DNA of 64,000 bases. Source: Actinomycetota bacterium. Its GTDB lineage: Bacteria > Actinomycetota > Thermoleophilia > RBG-16-64-13. Below, one piece after another: positions 1 to 8,089 of the stretch. The notes under the pieces were generated by a model, which saw nothing but the letters and a program-made list of their open reading frames with translations, did not search any database and was not told where the DNA came from. Position numbers and translations under genes: made by a program. The DNA lies in contig JADQBG010000015.1 of NCBI GenBank assembly GCA_016278725.1, positions 62,001-126,000 of the forward strand, in the 5' to 3' direction. The first letter of the stretch is position 1; the number at the start of each line of letters is the position of its first letter.

Positions 1-432
1 CTGGCGGCCAAGGCGCTGATGGGCACCCTGCTGGCTCTGGGGCAGGCACTGGTCTTCCTGCTCGCGGTGCGGGCTTTTCAGGGCAATGCCGGCGCGCTGC
101 TGGTCGCCATCGTTCTGGGGGCGGTGATGGCGGCCGCCGTGGGGATGATTGCCGGGGCGGCGGGCAAGGACTTCATGGGAACCATTTTCTACGGGGTGCT
201 CTTCTTCATTCCGCTGGCGATTCCCGCCTTCGGCAGCCTCTTCCCGGGAAGCGCCTCGACCCTGGTGCAGGTCCTGCCGTCATACGGCGTGGTGGAAACC
301 ATCGTCGGGGCGACCGCCTACGACGAGGGTTGGGGAGCACTCGGTCCCAAGCTGGGAATGGCCCTTGCCTGGGACGCGGCGCTGCTCGGCCTGGGCTTCT
401 TCATCCTCAAGCGCAAAGTGGAAACGCTGTGA
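1..432 (+). CDS. ABC-2 type exporter permease, C-terminal part (truncated by window edge)
   Basis: The reading frame is open from base 1, so the N-terminus lies outside the window. The visible 143 residues are almost entirely hydrophobic, with about four membrane helices and short loops, and end in a basic cytoplasmic tail (LKRKVETL). This matches the C-terminal half of an ABC-2/NatB-like permease. The next gene starts inside its stop codon (GTGA overlap at 429-432) and encodes a second ABC-2 permease, so the two probably form a heterodimeric membrane unit. Their ATPase would be expected upstream. The substrate cannot be inferred. Confidence 0.75.
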   Translation: MAAKALMGTLLALGQALVFLLAVRAFQGNAGALLVAIVLGAVMAAAVGMIAGAAGKDFMGTIFYGVLFFIPLAIPAFGSLFPGSASTLVQVLPSYGVVETIVGATAYDEGWGALGPKLGMALAWDAALLGLGFFILKRKVETL

Positions 433-1496
433 GCCTCTCCCGAGTTCTCAACGTCCTGCGTAAGGACCTGCGGTTGGGGCCCCGCTCCCCCATCTTCCTC
501 TGGACTTTGGTCCTGCCCTTCGCCGCCACCCTGCTGATGCAGGTGGTATTCGGCAGCCTGCTGGACCCCAATCCCCGCCTGGGCGTGGTCGATCTGGGCG
601 ACTCCGAGATCAGCCGGGACGTGCAGGCGATCGAGGGCATCCGGGTAGCCCTGCTGGACGATCCCGCCGAACTGAAGGAGCAGGTGGAGGCGCACGATCT
701 GGACGCCGGCCTGATTCTGCCGGCCGGCTTCGACGAGGCCCTGCGCGCGGGCGAGAAACCCCCGCTCGAGCTCTACATCAGTGGCCAGAGCGCCCGCTCG
801 GACCGCGCCATCCTGGCGGTCACCGCTCTCGATCTGGTGCGGCAGGTGGAGGGCAGCGCCTCCTTGGTGGACGTCCAGTTGGTTTCCCTCGGCGAGGGCG
901 AGGCCCTGGCCATCTCCGAACGGCTGATTCCTCTGCTGGTGCTGCTCGCCCTGGTGATCGCGGGAGTCTTCCTCACCTCGTTCACTCTGGTGGAAGAGCG
1001 GGAACGGCACACGCTGGACGCCTTGCTGGTCACACCGCTCACCATCACCGAGGTGCTGCTCTCCAAGGCGGTGCTCGGCCTGCTGCTGGCGCTCGCCATG
1101 GCGGTGGTCACCCTGGCCCTTAACGGGGCCTTGAGCGCCGCACCCGTCGCGCTGTTGCTCTCTCTGCTCGCCGGAGCGGTGATGTCGGTGGAGATCGGCC
1201 TGCTCTACGGCACCGCCGCCAGGGACACCAAGTCGCTCTACACCCTGGTCAAGTCGCTCAACCTGCTGGTCTTCGCCCCGGTGATCTTCTACCTGTTTCC
1301 CGACTGGCCCCAGTGGATCGCCAAGCTCTTCCCCACCTACTGGTTCCTCGAGCCCATTTTCGAAGTGGCGGTGAACGGCGCCGGCCTGAGCGAGGTCTGG
1401 TTCGAGCTCCTGGTTTCACTCGCCCTGAGTGTGGCCTTCATCCCGGTCATCATCGTGCTGGGCCGCCGCATGCAGGCCCAACTCGGCGCCGCCTAG
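429..1496 (+). CDS. ABC-2 type exporter permease
   Basis: This is a 355-residue protein. I chose the GTG at 429 because it overlaps the stop of the preceding permease by four bases and gives a natural N-terminus (SLSRVLNVLRKDLRLG). A first helix near residues 20-40 is followed by a soluble extracytoplasmic region of about 130 residues and then five or six helices in the C-terminal half. The motif LVEERERHTLDALLVTPL is the classic ABC-2 cytoplasmic loop after the second helix. The product would pair with the upstream permease for drug, lipid or sodium export. No stop-proximal terminator is evident. Confidence 0.85.
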   Translation: MSLSRVLNVLRKDLRLGPRSPIFLWTLVLPFAATLLMQVVFGSLLDPNPRLGVVDLGDSEISRDVQAIEGIRVALLDDPAELKEQVEAHDLDAGLILPAGFDEALRAGEKPPLELYISGQSARSDRAILAVTALDLVRQVEGSASLVDVQLVSLGEGEALAISERLIPLLVLLALVIAGVFLTSFTLVEERERHTLDALLVTPLTITEVLLSKAVLGLLLALAMAVVTLALNGALSAAPVALLLSLLAGAVMSVEIGLLYGTAARDTKSLYTLVKSLNLLVFAPVIFYLFPDWPQWIAKLFPTYWFLEPIFEVAVNGAGLSEVWFELLVSLALSVAFIPVIIVLGRRMQAQLGAA

Positions 1497-1528
1497 ACCC
1501 ATACGTCCTAGGACGACGAATCCCTCCG

Positions 1529-1550
1529 CCCACTGGCGACCCACTGGCGA
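1529..1550. repeat. perfect tandem duplication of an 11-bp unit
   Basis: The unit CCCACTGGCGA occurs twice head to tail and ends directly against the palindrome at 1551. The period is about one helical turn. It lies in the non-coding stretch before the MTH865-like gene, so a role as a paired protein-binding site is possible but unproven. Confidence 0.7.
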
Positions 1551-1566
1551 TGTAGCGAACGCTACA
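1551..1566. promoter_or_regulatory. operator-like palindrome upstream of the MTH865-like gene
   Basis: TGTAGCG-AA-CGCTACA is a perfect 7+2+7 inverted repeat. A possible -10 element, TAAGCT, lies at 1588-1593. If transcription starts near 1600, the centre of the palindrome (1558.5) falls at about -41.5, the usual place for a class II CRP/FNR activator site. A Crp/Fnr-family gene sits two genes away at 2010. The palindrome is seen directly; the promoter assignment and the partner are inferred. Confidence 0.55.
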
Positions 1567-1636
1567 GCGCCCCCTTCGAGCGGGGACTAAGCTGAAATCG
1601 CAGACCGATACGCAAAGTCCGAACCAAGGAGTCGAA

Positions 1637-1876
1637 ATGGATGTCAAAGCCGAACTCAAGCGACAGATCCGGGAGGCGCTAAAGGGGGCCGACTTCCCCC
1701 TGGAGTCACCCGAGGAGCTGCTCTCAGCATTTCCCCAGGGAGCGGATACCACGTGCGAAGCAGGCGACGTCAGACTGCGCGCCGGTGACGCCGGCGGCGT
1801 GCTCCAACCGGCCGACTTCCCCTTCAGGTCGGCCGACGCAGTCGCCGATACCATCGTCGATCGGGCAGTCCAGTAG
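1637..1876 (+). CDS. MTH865-like small protein
   Basis: This 79-residue acidic protein has an AAGGAG ribosome site at 1626-1631. The whole sequence fits the MTH865 family, first known from Methanothermobacter: a helical start (MDVKAELKRQIREALKGADF), the conserved SPEELLSAFPQGADTTC segment, then DVRLRAGDAGGVLQPADFPF and SADAVADTIV. The family is small, helical and of unknown biochemical role, and occurs in anaerobic archaea and bacteria. It stands alone behind the palindrome at 1551, so it may be under redox or anaerobic control. The assignment to family is firm; any function would be speculation. Confidence 0.85.
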   Translation: MDVKAELKRQIREALKGADFPLESPEELLSAFPQGADTTCEAGDVRLRAGDAGGVLQPADFPFRSADAVADTIVDRAVQ

Positions 1877-2009
1877 GACCGTTCGTCCAGCCGAAGGCTC
1901 CGGCGGCCGGTTTTCCTCAAACGCAACCGGCCGCCGGGCCCCGCCTCCTGCTAGCATCGACCGAATGAGCAGTTCGATTCCTTCGTCCGAGTCTTGCCTG
2001 GAGGCCCAG

Positions 2010-2756
2010 ATGCGGCATCCTAAGCTGCGCTCGGCCTCCGGCCAAGAACTGTCCGCCCCCTCCTGTCGCTGCGAAGAACTGGCCGGGCCGGGAGCCGAAC
2101 TCGCGCCGGAGTGTCTGGCCCACCTTTGGATGTTCGAGCGGCTCAGCCGAGACGAGGTGGAGGCGCTGCTGGCTGCCGCCTGGCGGGCCCGCTACGAGAC
2201 CGGAGAGGAGATCTTTCACCAAGACACTCCGGCCGACGCCATGTTCCTGGTCAAGGCCGGCCGGCTCAAGCTGACCAAGGCTACGGAGGACGGCCGCGAG
2301 CTGATTCTGGATATCCGTAAGGCCGGTGATGTGATCGGCGAAGCCATGCTTAGCGAGGAGAGCGATTATCCGGTGAGTGCCCTCTGCGTCGAGGACACAC
2401 TGGTATGCGGCTTCACCCGTGGCCGTTTCGAGAAGTTGGTGGAACAGCATCCGGCCATCGGTTATCAGGTGATCCGCAACCTGAGCAGCCGGGTGACCTG
2501 GCTGGTGAACCGCGTCGACGGAATGTCCGAGAGCCGGCTGGAAGATCGCCTCTACCGCGTGCTGGTCACTGTCGCCCGCGAACACGGCCGCGAAACGGAG
2601 GCCGGACTGGTCCTCCAGTTTCCCCTAACCCACGAAGAGTTGGCCTTTCTCACCGGCTCACATCGGGTGACCGTAACCCGGGCGATGAAGATCCTGCGCG
2701 AATCGGGCCGGGTGGTCCAGGAGAAGGGGCGCCTGGTCCTGCCCCGATCCGCCTAG
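2010..2756 (+). CDS. Crp/Fnr-family transcriptional regulator
   Basis: I chose ATG 2010 because GGAGG lies five bases before it; an in-frame ATG at 1965 lacks such a site. The 248-residue product has a cyclic-nucleotide-binding-like beta roll (about 40-150, with GEEIFHQDTPADAMFLVKAG), a dimer helix (about 150-175) and a winged HTH (about 205-245) with recognition helix TGSHRVTVTRAMKIL. Cysteines at 19, 21, 35, 126 and 133 resemble, but do not match in spacing, the iron-sulfur ligands of FNR. Redox sensing is therefore possible rather than shown. It may bind the palindrome at 1551. Confidence 0.9.
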   Translation: MRHPKLRSASGQELSAPSCRCEELAGPGAELAPECLAHLWMFERLSRDEVEALLAAAWRARYETGEEIFHQDTPADAMFLVKAGRLKLTKATEDGRELILDIRKAGDVIGEAMLSEESDYPVSALCVEDTLVCGFTRGRFEKLVEQHPAIGYQVIRNLSSRVTWLVNRVDGMSESRLEDRLYRVLVTVAREHGRETEAGLVLQFPLTHEELAFLTGSHRVTVTRAMKILRESGRVVQEKGRLVLPRSA

Positions 2757-2861
2757 AACCCAACTCCCCGTCGCCAAAGCCTGCCTTCCCCGCGCGGTCT
2801 CCTGGCGCTACGCCCCCCGACGGCTCCCCATGCTGAACGGACGTCACGCATCCGCTCAGGC

Positions 2862-2890
2862 TTGCCCCAGCGGAAGCCGAGAGATATATA
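2862..2890 (+). promoter_or_regulatory. candidate sigma70-type promoter for the PAS-GGDEF gene
   Basis: TTGCCC (2862-2867) and TATATA (2885-2890) are separated by exactly 17 bases, about 40 bases before the GTG start at 2930. This is one of the clearest promoter-like pairs in this GC-rich window. The start site would fall within the tandem repeat at 2891-2912. Confidence 0.5.
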
Positions 2891-2912
2891 GCCACGAACA
2901 GGCCACGAACAG
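2891..2912. repeat. perfect tandem duplication of an 11-bp unit in a 5' leader
   Basis: GCCACGAACAG is repeated twice without a gap directly downstream of the candidate -10 element and just before the ribosome site of the diguanylate cyclase gene. The repeat length equals that of the different 11-mer duplication at 1529-1550. Confidence 0.7.
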
Positions 2913-2929
2913 TCAACTGCAGGAGCGGC

Positions 2930-3868
2930 GTGGGCGATCACGAGAACAACAGATCCGGCACCAACCTAACCAGCGCGGGATACCAGGGTATCGTCGAAAA
3001 CCTGCACGAAGGCGTGTACCTGACCGACGCCAACCGCCGCATCATCTACTGGAACCGGGCCGCCGAGGAGATCACGGGGTACTCGGCCGATGAAGTGGTG
3101 GGGTCTCACTGTCACGACTCCATCCTCAACCACGTCGACGAGTCGGGATTGGAGTTGTGCGGCGGGAACTGCCCGCTGGCGGCCGCGCTCGCAGACGGCG
3201 AGCACCGTCAGGCCCACGTCTTCCTCCATCACAAGAGCGGGCACCGCGTGCCGGTCTCAGTTAGGGTCAGCCGCTTCCGCGATGCGGACACCGGCCTGGT
3301 CACCGGAATCGAGACCTTCGTCGTGGACAGCGAGCGCAATCAACTGATGCAGCAACTCGAGAGGTTGCAGGAGATTGCGTACATCGACCCCCTCACCGGC
3401 CTCCCCAATCGGCGCCTGCTCGAGCAAACGCTCGAGTCCCGGGCTCAGGAGTTCCAGCGGTACGGCTGGCGCTTTGGCGTCGCCTTCATCGACATAGACC
3501 GCTTCAAGCGAGTCAACGACCAGGTTGGACACGCGGCCGGCGATGCCGTCCTGGGTATGGTGGCCCGCAGCCTCTCCAGCGGTAGCCGGGCTTCGGACAT
3601 GGTCGGCCGCTGGGGCGGCGAAGAGTTTCTGGTTGTCCTCCCCCATGCCGGGTTGGAGGAGGTGGAGCGCGCTTCGGAACGGATGCGCGCGCTCGTGCAA
3701 CACTCTCACTTGCTCTTCGAAGGCCACCGCGTCTCGGTCACGGTTTCCATCGGAGCGGCCGCCGCGCGGCCCGGCGAGAACTACGAGCAACTGGTGGAAC
3801 GGGCCGATCAGGCGATGTACGAGAGCAAGCGCTTGGGCAGGAACCGCAGCACGCTGGCGACCGGGTAG
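2930..3868 (+). CDS. PAS-domain diguanylate cyclase
   Basis: The start is GTG with AGGAG at 2921-2925. The 312-residue soluble protein has a PAS sensor domain (about 15-135, with GVYLTDANRRIIYWNRAAEE), a short linker helix, and a GGDEF domain from about 145 (YIDPLTGLPNRR). The active motif is GGEEF at 229-233, and RASD at 220-223 is an intact RxxD inhibitory site, so it should make c-di-GMP from GTP with product feedback. The cysteines at 61, 77 and 81 in the PAS are unusual and might bind a metal or cofactor. The next gene begins 13 bases downstream. Confidence 0.93.
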   Translation: MGDHENNRSGTNLTSAGYQGIVENLHEGVYLTDANRRIIYWNRAAEEITGYSADEVVGSHCHDSILNHVDESGLELCGGNCPLAAALADGEHRQAHVFLHHKSGHRVPVSVRVSRFRDADTGLVTGIETFVVDSERNQLMQQLERLQEIAYIDPLTGLPNRRLLEQTLESRAQEFQRYGWRFGVAFIDIDRFKRVNDQVGHAAGDAVLGMVARSLSSGSRASDMVGRWGGEEFLVVLPHAGLEEVERASERMRALVQHSHLLFEGHRVSVTVSIGAAAARPGENYEQLVERADQAMYESKRLGRNRSTLATG

Positions 3869-3881
3869 GAGCGCTTCCCAC

Positions 3882-4688
3882 TTGCGGGTCGTCAGCTTCA
3901 ACATCAGAAACGGCTTGGCCTGTGACGGGCGCGACTCCTGGCCCTTCCGGCGGGACCGGGTGGCCCAGACCCTCCGCCGCCTGGACGGGGACCTGCTGGG
4001 CCTTCAGGAAGTCTACCTCTTCCAACAGCGCCATCTGCTCGATCGCCTGCCCGGCTACGGCGTCGTCGGTGAGGGCCGGAGGTGCGAAGGCCGGTTCGGA
4101 GAGCGCTGTCCCATCTTTTTCCGGCGCGACCGCCTCCGCCTGCTCGACTGGCGCTCCCACCGCCTGCCGCGCTCAAGCCCGCCCCGCATCGCCACCAGTG
4201 CCCGCTTCGCCCTCGTGGAGGACGCTGGGAACCAACCGCCCGAGGTCCCCCCGGTCACTTTCCAGGTATTCAACCTTCACCTGGACCACCGTTCGCCGGA
4301 GACGCGGCGGGCCCAGGCGGCGGCGGTGCTGGGGTTTGCGCAACAGCTGGTTCCCGCGTTGATTCTGGGGGACCTCAACGAGACGCCCGCAGGACCTGCC
4401 CTCCGCCTGCTGTTGGGGAACGGGCTGAACGACGCCTTGGCCGGACTCCCCGCAGAGGGTGCGCGCGCCGCCACCTATCACGGCTTCACCGGGGCCCTCG
4501 CCGGGCGGCGGATCGACCACATCCTCATCTCATCCCATTGGGAGGTGGAGCGGGCCGAAGTCGTCCGTGGGCCGCGGGTGTCGAGCGCCGGCAGCGACTC
4601 ATTCCCCCCCGGATCATTCCCCTCTGACCATTGGCCCATACTGGCGGACCTCAGGCTGAACGCCGGGGACAACCCCGCCGGCGCCTGA
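3882..4688 (+). CDS. endonuclease/exonuclease/phosphatase family protein
   Basis: The start is TTG with TAGGAG ten bases before it, directly after the diguanylate cyclase. The 268-residue product has the EEP (DNase I-like) signatures in order: RVVSFNIRNG near the N-terminus, LLGLQEVYLFQ with the metal-binding Glu, NLHLDHRSPETRRAQ, LILGDLNETP, GRRIDHILIS and SDHWPILADL with the catalytic Asp-His pair. No signal peptide is seen, so it is probably cytoplasmic. EEP members cleave nucleic acids, phosphoinositides or other phosphodiesters, and the substrate is unknown. Its last 75 bases overlap the convergent kinase gene. Confidence 0.88.
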   Translation: MRVVSFNIRNGLACDGRDSWPFRRDRVAQTLRRLDGDLLGLQEVYLFQQRHLLDRLPGYGVVGEGRRCEGRFGERCPIFFRRDRLRLLDWRSHRLPRSSPPRIATSARFALVEDAGNQPPEVPPVTFQVFNLHLDHRSPETRRAQAAAVLGFAQQLVPALILGDLNETPAGPALRLLLGNGLNDALAGLPAEGARAATYHGFTGALAGRRIDHILISSHWEVERAEVVRGPRVSSAGSDSFPPGSFPSDHWPILADLRLNAGDNPAGA

Positions 4689-6095
4689 CCCTGTCGCCAC
4701 AGGAACAGAACCTGACCCCGTCGGTCGGTCCCGCCGTGGCGGCATGAGGCCCCGTTCCCGTAACTCGGTCGCGTCTCTTCCGGCCCCGTCGCCAATGCCG
4801 CTCGCCGCGTCGTCGCCAAGCCGCGAGCGTCCGTGCCCGCCCGGCTGCGGACCCCCGTCGCCGGCTTCGGGCGAGCTGCTTACGGGCCGGGGCAGGCTGA
4901 TGACGAAGCGGCTCCCCTGGGCCACCGGCTCGAGCCAGATCTTCCCGCCGTGGGCCACAACGATCGCCCGAGCCAGCGGCAGCCCGAGGCCAAAGCCATC
5001 CTTTCGGGAGCGCCGCAGACCCTCGAAGACGAAGCGGGCGTCCTCCGGGGGAATGCCTTCGCCGGTATCCTCGACCGCGACCCGCACGTCTTCCCGCATA
5101 GGCGTCACCTTGACTTCGACGCGGCCGCCCTCGGGTGTGTGCCGCAGGGCATTGTCCACCAGATTGTTGAGCGCCCTGCCCACCCGGGGGACGTCGAGTT
5201 CGAGCAGGGGCAGGCTCTCGGAGACCTCGCCCTCCAGCCGCACCCCTTTCCGCTCGGCAAGCACCGCGAAGGACTCGAGCGTGTCGGAGACGACATCCTC
5301 GAGAGTGGCCGGCCGCAGGTCGAGAGGCAGCCGGCCGGCATCGAGCTGGGCCAGGAGAAAAAGGTCCTCCACCAAACGGCTGAGAAGGGCGAGATCTTTA
5401 CGCGCGGTGGCCAGGTACCGCGCCACGGTTTCTTCGTCCTCGACCATCCCGTCGGCAAGCGCCTCCACGATCACCCGCACCGAGGTCAGGGGGGTGCGCA
5501 GGTCGTGTCCGGTCCACAAGAGAAGGTCACGCCGCACCCGCTCGAGTTCCTGCTGACGGGCCTGAGCGCTCTGGAGCTGATCCGCCATCTGGTCGAAGGA
5601 CCGAGCCAGGGCGCCGAGCTCATCCTGCCGGTCGGAGCGCGCCCGCGTTTCCAAATGCCCTGCGGCCAGATCTCCGGCCACCTTCTGCAGGTTGACCACG
5701 TCCCGCTCGAGGCGGTGGGAGAACAGATAACCCGCCGAAACGGCCAAACCGCCGGCGAACAGCAACAGCACCGCGGTGACCATGAAGTCGTGCCCGCTGA
5801 TGAACATCAGCCGGGCCGCCAACCAGACGTTGAAGAAAGTGAGGGCCGCGACGAAGGCAAATACAGCCAGCAGCGAACCGCCGATGCGAGGCGAGCGCCT
5901 GAGCCAGGGTAGCCGGTAGGCCAAGATCACGGCCGCGAGGGAGAGTGCCCCGGTGAGCAGAAAGATCTCGAGCATGAGGACGAGATCCGACCGGGGTGGG
6001 TCGAGCAACAACTGGAACGCGAGCAGCGATACGGCCAAGGTGGCGGCGGTCGCCGCCAGAAAACGCCAGATGAGATGCGCGTCCTCGGATCGCAC
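4614..6095 (-). CDS. membrane sensor histidine kinase with HAMP domain
   Basis: The start is a GTG 12 bases after the response regulator stop, with a GGGGGGA ribosome site. The 493-residue protein has three or four membrane helices (about 8-30, 38-60, 70-90, 102-125), a HAMP linker (about 125-180), an H box (GHDLRTPLTS), an N box (LNNLVDNALRHTPEGG), G1 (DTGEGIP) and G2 (GFGLGLPLA) of the ATPase domain. The last 100 or so residues are a Gly/Pro/Arg-rich tail without recognisable fold, and they run antisense into the EEP gene. It forms a two-component pair with the gene at 6108-6800, likely for an envelope signal. Confidence 0.92.
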   Translation of the reverse strand: MRSEDAHLIWRFLAATAATLAVSLLAFQLLLDPPRSDLVLMLEIFLLTGALSLAAVILAYRLPWLRRSPRIGGSLLAVFAFVAALTFFNVWLAARLMFISGHDFMVTAVLLLFAGGLAVSAGYLFSHRLERDVVNLQKVAGDLAAGHLETRARSDRQDELGALARSFDQMADQLQSAQARQQELERVRRDLLLWTGHDLRTPLTSVRVIVEALADGMVEDEETVARYLATARKDLALLSRLVEDLFLLAQLDAGRLPLDLRPATLEDVVSDTLESFAVLAERKGVRLEGEVSESLPLLELDVPRVGRALNNLVDNALRHTPEGGRVEVKVTPMREDVRVAVEDTGEGIPPEDARFVFEGLRRSRKDGFGLGLPLARAIVVAHGGKIWLEPVAQGSRFVISLPRPVSSSPEAGDGGPQPGGHGRSRLGDDAASGIGDGAGRDATELRERGLMPPRRDRPTGSGSVPVATGSGAGGVVPGVQPEVRQYGPMVRGE

Positions 6096-6107
6096 GATTC
6101 CCCCCTA

Positions 6108-6800
6108 CTAAGGCTCGAAGCGGTAGCCCACACCCCACACGGTCACGATATGCCGCGGCGCTCCCGGGTCGCGCTCGATTTTCTCGCGGATACGGCGCAC
6201 GTGGACGGTGACGGTGCCCGGATCGATGAAGTCGGTGAAGCCCCAGACCAGCTCCAGCAGCTGATCGCGGTTGAAAACCTGCCTGGGATTGCGGGCCAGG
6301 GTCCAGAGCAAATCGAACTCGCGTGCGGTTAGGGCACGCTCTTCTCCGTCGACTTCCACGATCCGGGTTCGTGGATCGATCCTCAGGCCGTTGGCCACTA
6401 TCGGATTCTCCTGTCGGCCGGAGGAGCCATTGCCGGCCCGCCGGAGCACGGCACGGACCCGGCTGACCAGCTCCTGAGGGCTGAACGGCTTGACCACGTA
6501 GTCGTCGGCGCCCATCTCGAGGCCGGCGATGCGATCGGCCTCACCGCTGCGCGCGGTCAGCACGATTACCGGAGTGTCCTCCGCCCCCGGTTCCGGAGAA
6601 CCGCGTAACCGGCGGAGTAGATCCAGACCCTCCATGTCGGGAAGAGTCAGGTCGAGCACCAGCAGTTCGGGCGGGGATTCATCGAGCGCGCGTACCGCGT
6701 CCGCTCCGCGATTGACCGCGGTCGCCTCGAAGCCGGCCCGCCTTAGGTAGAGCGTCACCACTTCGGCAATACTGGCTTCGTCTTCGACCACGAGGATCAT
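6108..6800 (-). CDS. OmpR-family response regulator
   Basis: The 230-residue protein has a receiver domain at 1-115, with acidic pocket VVEDE, phospho-acceptor Asp in [10 protein letters not shown], and the conserved Lys in VVKPFSP. A winged-helix Trans_reg_C domain follows at about 130-230 ([40 protein letters not shown]). It is the first gene of an operon with the kinase at 4614-6095. The 245 bases between it and the divergent gene at 7046 should hold its promoter, but I see no strong consensus pair there. Confidence 0.94.
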   Translation of the reverse strand: MILVVEDEASIAEVVTLYLRRAGFEATAVNRGADAVRALDESPPELLVLDLTLPDMEGLDLLRRLRGSPEPGAEDTPVIVLTARSGEADRIAGLEMGADDYVVKPFSPQELVSRVRAVLRRAGNGSSGRQENPIVANGLRIDPRTRIVEVDGEERALTAREFDLLWTLARNPRQVFNRDQLLELVWGFTDFIDPGTVTVHVRRIREKIERDPGAPRHIVTVWGVGYRFEP

Positions 6801-7045
6801 CGTTCGCTTCTCCGCCCCATGCGGCAGCTGCGCGCCTGCCCTGATTCACACCTGCATATGTTTCTTACCCCATGCCGGCGCCAAATACCGGGCCAAACCC
6901 CGAGCGTAAGAGTTCCGTAAGGCTATGGGCGTCGAACGCGTTCAGCGCCCTCTAATAAACATTTGCCGAGCGGGTAGAGGTAGGAATAGCGCGGATGGCC
7001 GGGACGGGCGTCTGCCGCGGGATGACGACCGAGGAGGCAAGGGCG

Positions 7046-8053
7046 ATGATCTACCTCGCGATGGACGGGGGGTTGGCGATTCTCGAGGAAACCGGCGGGC
7101 GGCTGCTGGGCCGGGTGGTGATCAAAAACCGTTCCGTGCAGGCGGCCATGGGTGATCCGCTTCACCCGGACCGGGTCTATGCCGGCACCTTTGACCACGG
7201 CCTTCTCCTCTCCGACGACGGCGGCAGGAATTGGCGGGAGTTGCTGCCGGAGATCCCTCAGGCCAGGGTGATGTCGGTGTTCGTTTCCAATCACCTCTCG
7301 GAGGAGGGCAAGTCGGTGGTGTGGGCGGGGACCGAGCCCAGCGACATCTTCCGGAGCGAAAACGGGGGGCTTACCTGGAAGGAGTTGCCCGGCCTGCTGG
7401 CGATCCCTTCGCGTCCAAAGTGGAGCTTCCCCCCGCGGCCCTGGACGCACCATGTGCGAAGCATCGCTCCCGACCCCTACGACCCGCAGCGGGTCCTCGT
7501 GGGCATCGAGTTGGGCGGAGTCATGCTGAGCGAGGACGGTGGCGCCACTTGGGCCGACCACCCGCCCCATGCCCAGCCCGACGTCCACCATCTGCGCTTT
7601 CATCGCAATCTGCGCAACCGAGTCTACGAGGCGGGAGGCGGCGGCTACGCCGAGAGCCTGGACGGCGGCCGCACCTGGACCCGGTTCGACCAAGGACTCG
7701 ACCACACCTACGTCTGGAACGTAGCGGCCGATCCGGGCGATCCCGAGGTGATCGTCATCTCGGTCTCACCCGGTCCCGGTCCGGCCCACGACAAGGAACA
7801 GGCCTGGTCTGCTCTCTATCGACGAAGCCACGGCTCCAAATGGTCACGCCTGGGACCCGACCACGGCCTGCCGGAAGCCGAGGGCATGCGCGCCTTTCTG
7901 CTCTCTCCCGGCCGGCGGGCGGGCGAGATCTGGGCGTCCAGCGAGAGGCGCCTGTTCAAATCCGAGGACGGGGGCGAATCCTGGCGCTCACCGGGAATCG
8001 ATTGGACCGAGGACCCCGGCGACCGCCACGTGAACGGGCTCGAGGTGCTCTAG
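7046..8053 (+). CDS. BNR/sialidase-like beta-propeller protein
   Basis: ATG 7046 is preceded by GAGGAGG at 7031-7037, eight bases upstream; in-frame ATGs at 6995 and 7022 lack this. The 335-residue protein repeats the Asp-box pattern S-x-D-x-G-x-T-W with variants: SDDGGRNW, SENGGLTW, SEDGGATW, SLDGGRTW and SEDGGESW. These spell a six- or seven-bladed propeller of the kind found in exo-sialidases and photosystem-assembly-factor-like proteins. No signal peptide is seen and the sialidase Arg triad is not evident, so it is more likely a binding or scaffold protein than a glycosidase. It stands alone between divergent and convergent neighbours. Confidence 0.8.
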   Translation: MIYLAMDGGLAILEETGGRLLGRVVIKNRSVQAAMGDPLHPDRVYAGTFDHGLLLSDDGGRNWRELLPEIPQARVMSVFVSNHLSEEGKSVVWAGTEPSDIFRSENGGLTWKELPGLLAIPSRPKWSFPPRPWTHHVRSIAPDPYDPQRVLVGIELGGVMLSEDGGATWADHPPHAQPDVHHLRFHRNLRNRVYEAGGGGYAESLDGGRTWTRFDQGLDHTYVWNVAADPGDPEVIVISVSPGPGPAHDKEQAWSALYRRSHGSKWSRLGPDHGLPEAEGMRAFLLSPGRRAGEIWASSERRLFKSEDGGESWRSPGIDWTEDPGDRHVNGLEVL

Positions 8054-8089
8054 GCGCTACCGCAGCGAGTAGCTCTCGGGAGGCCGGCA

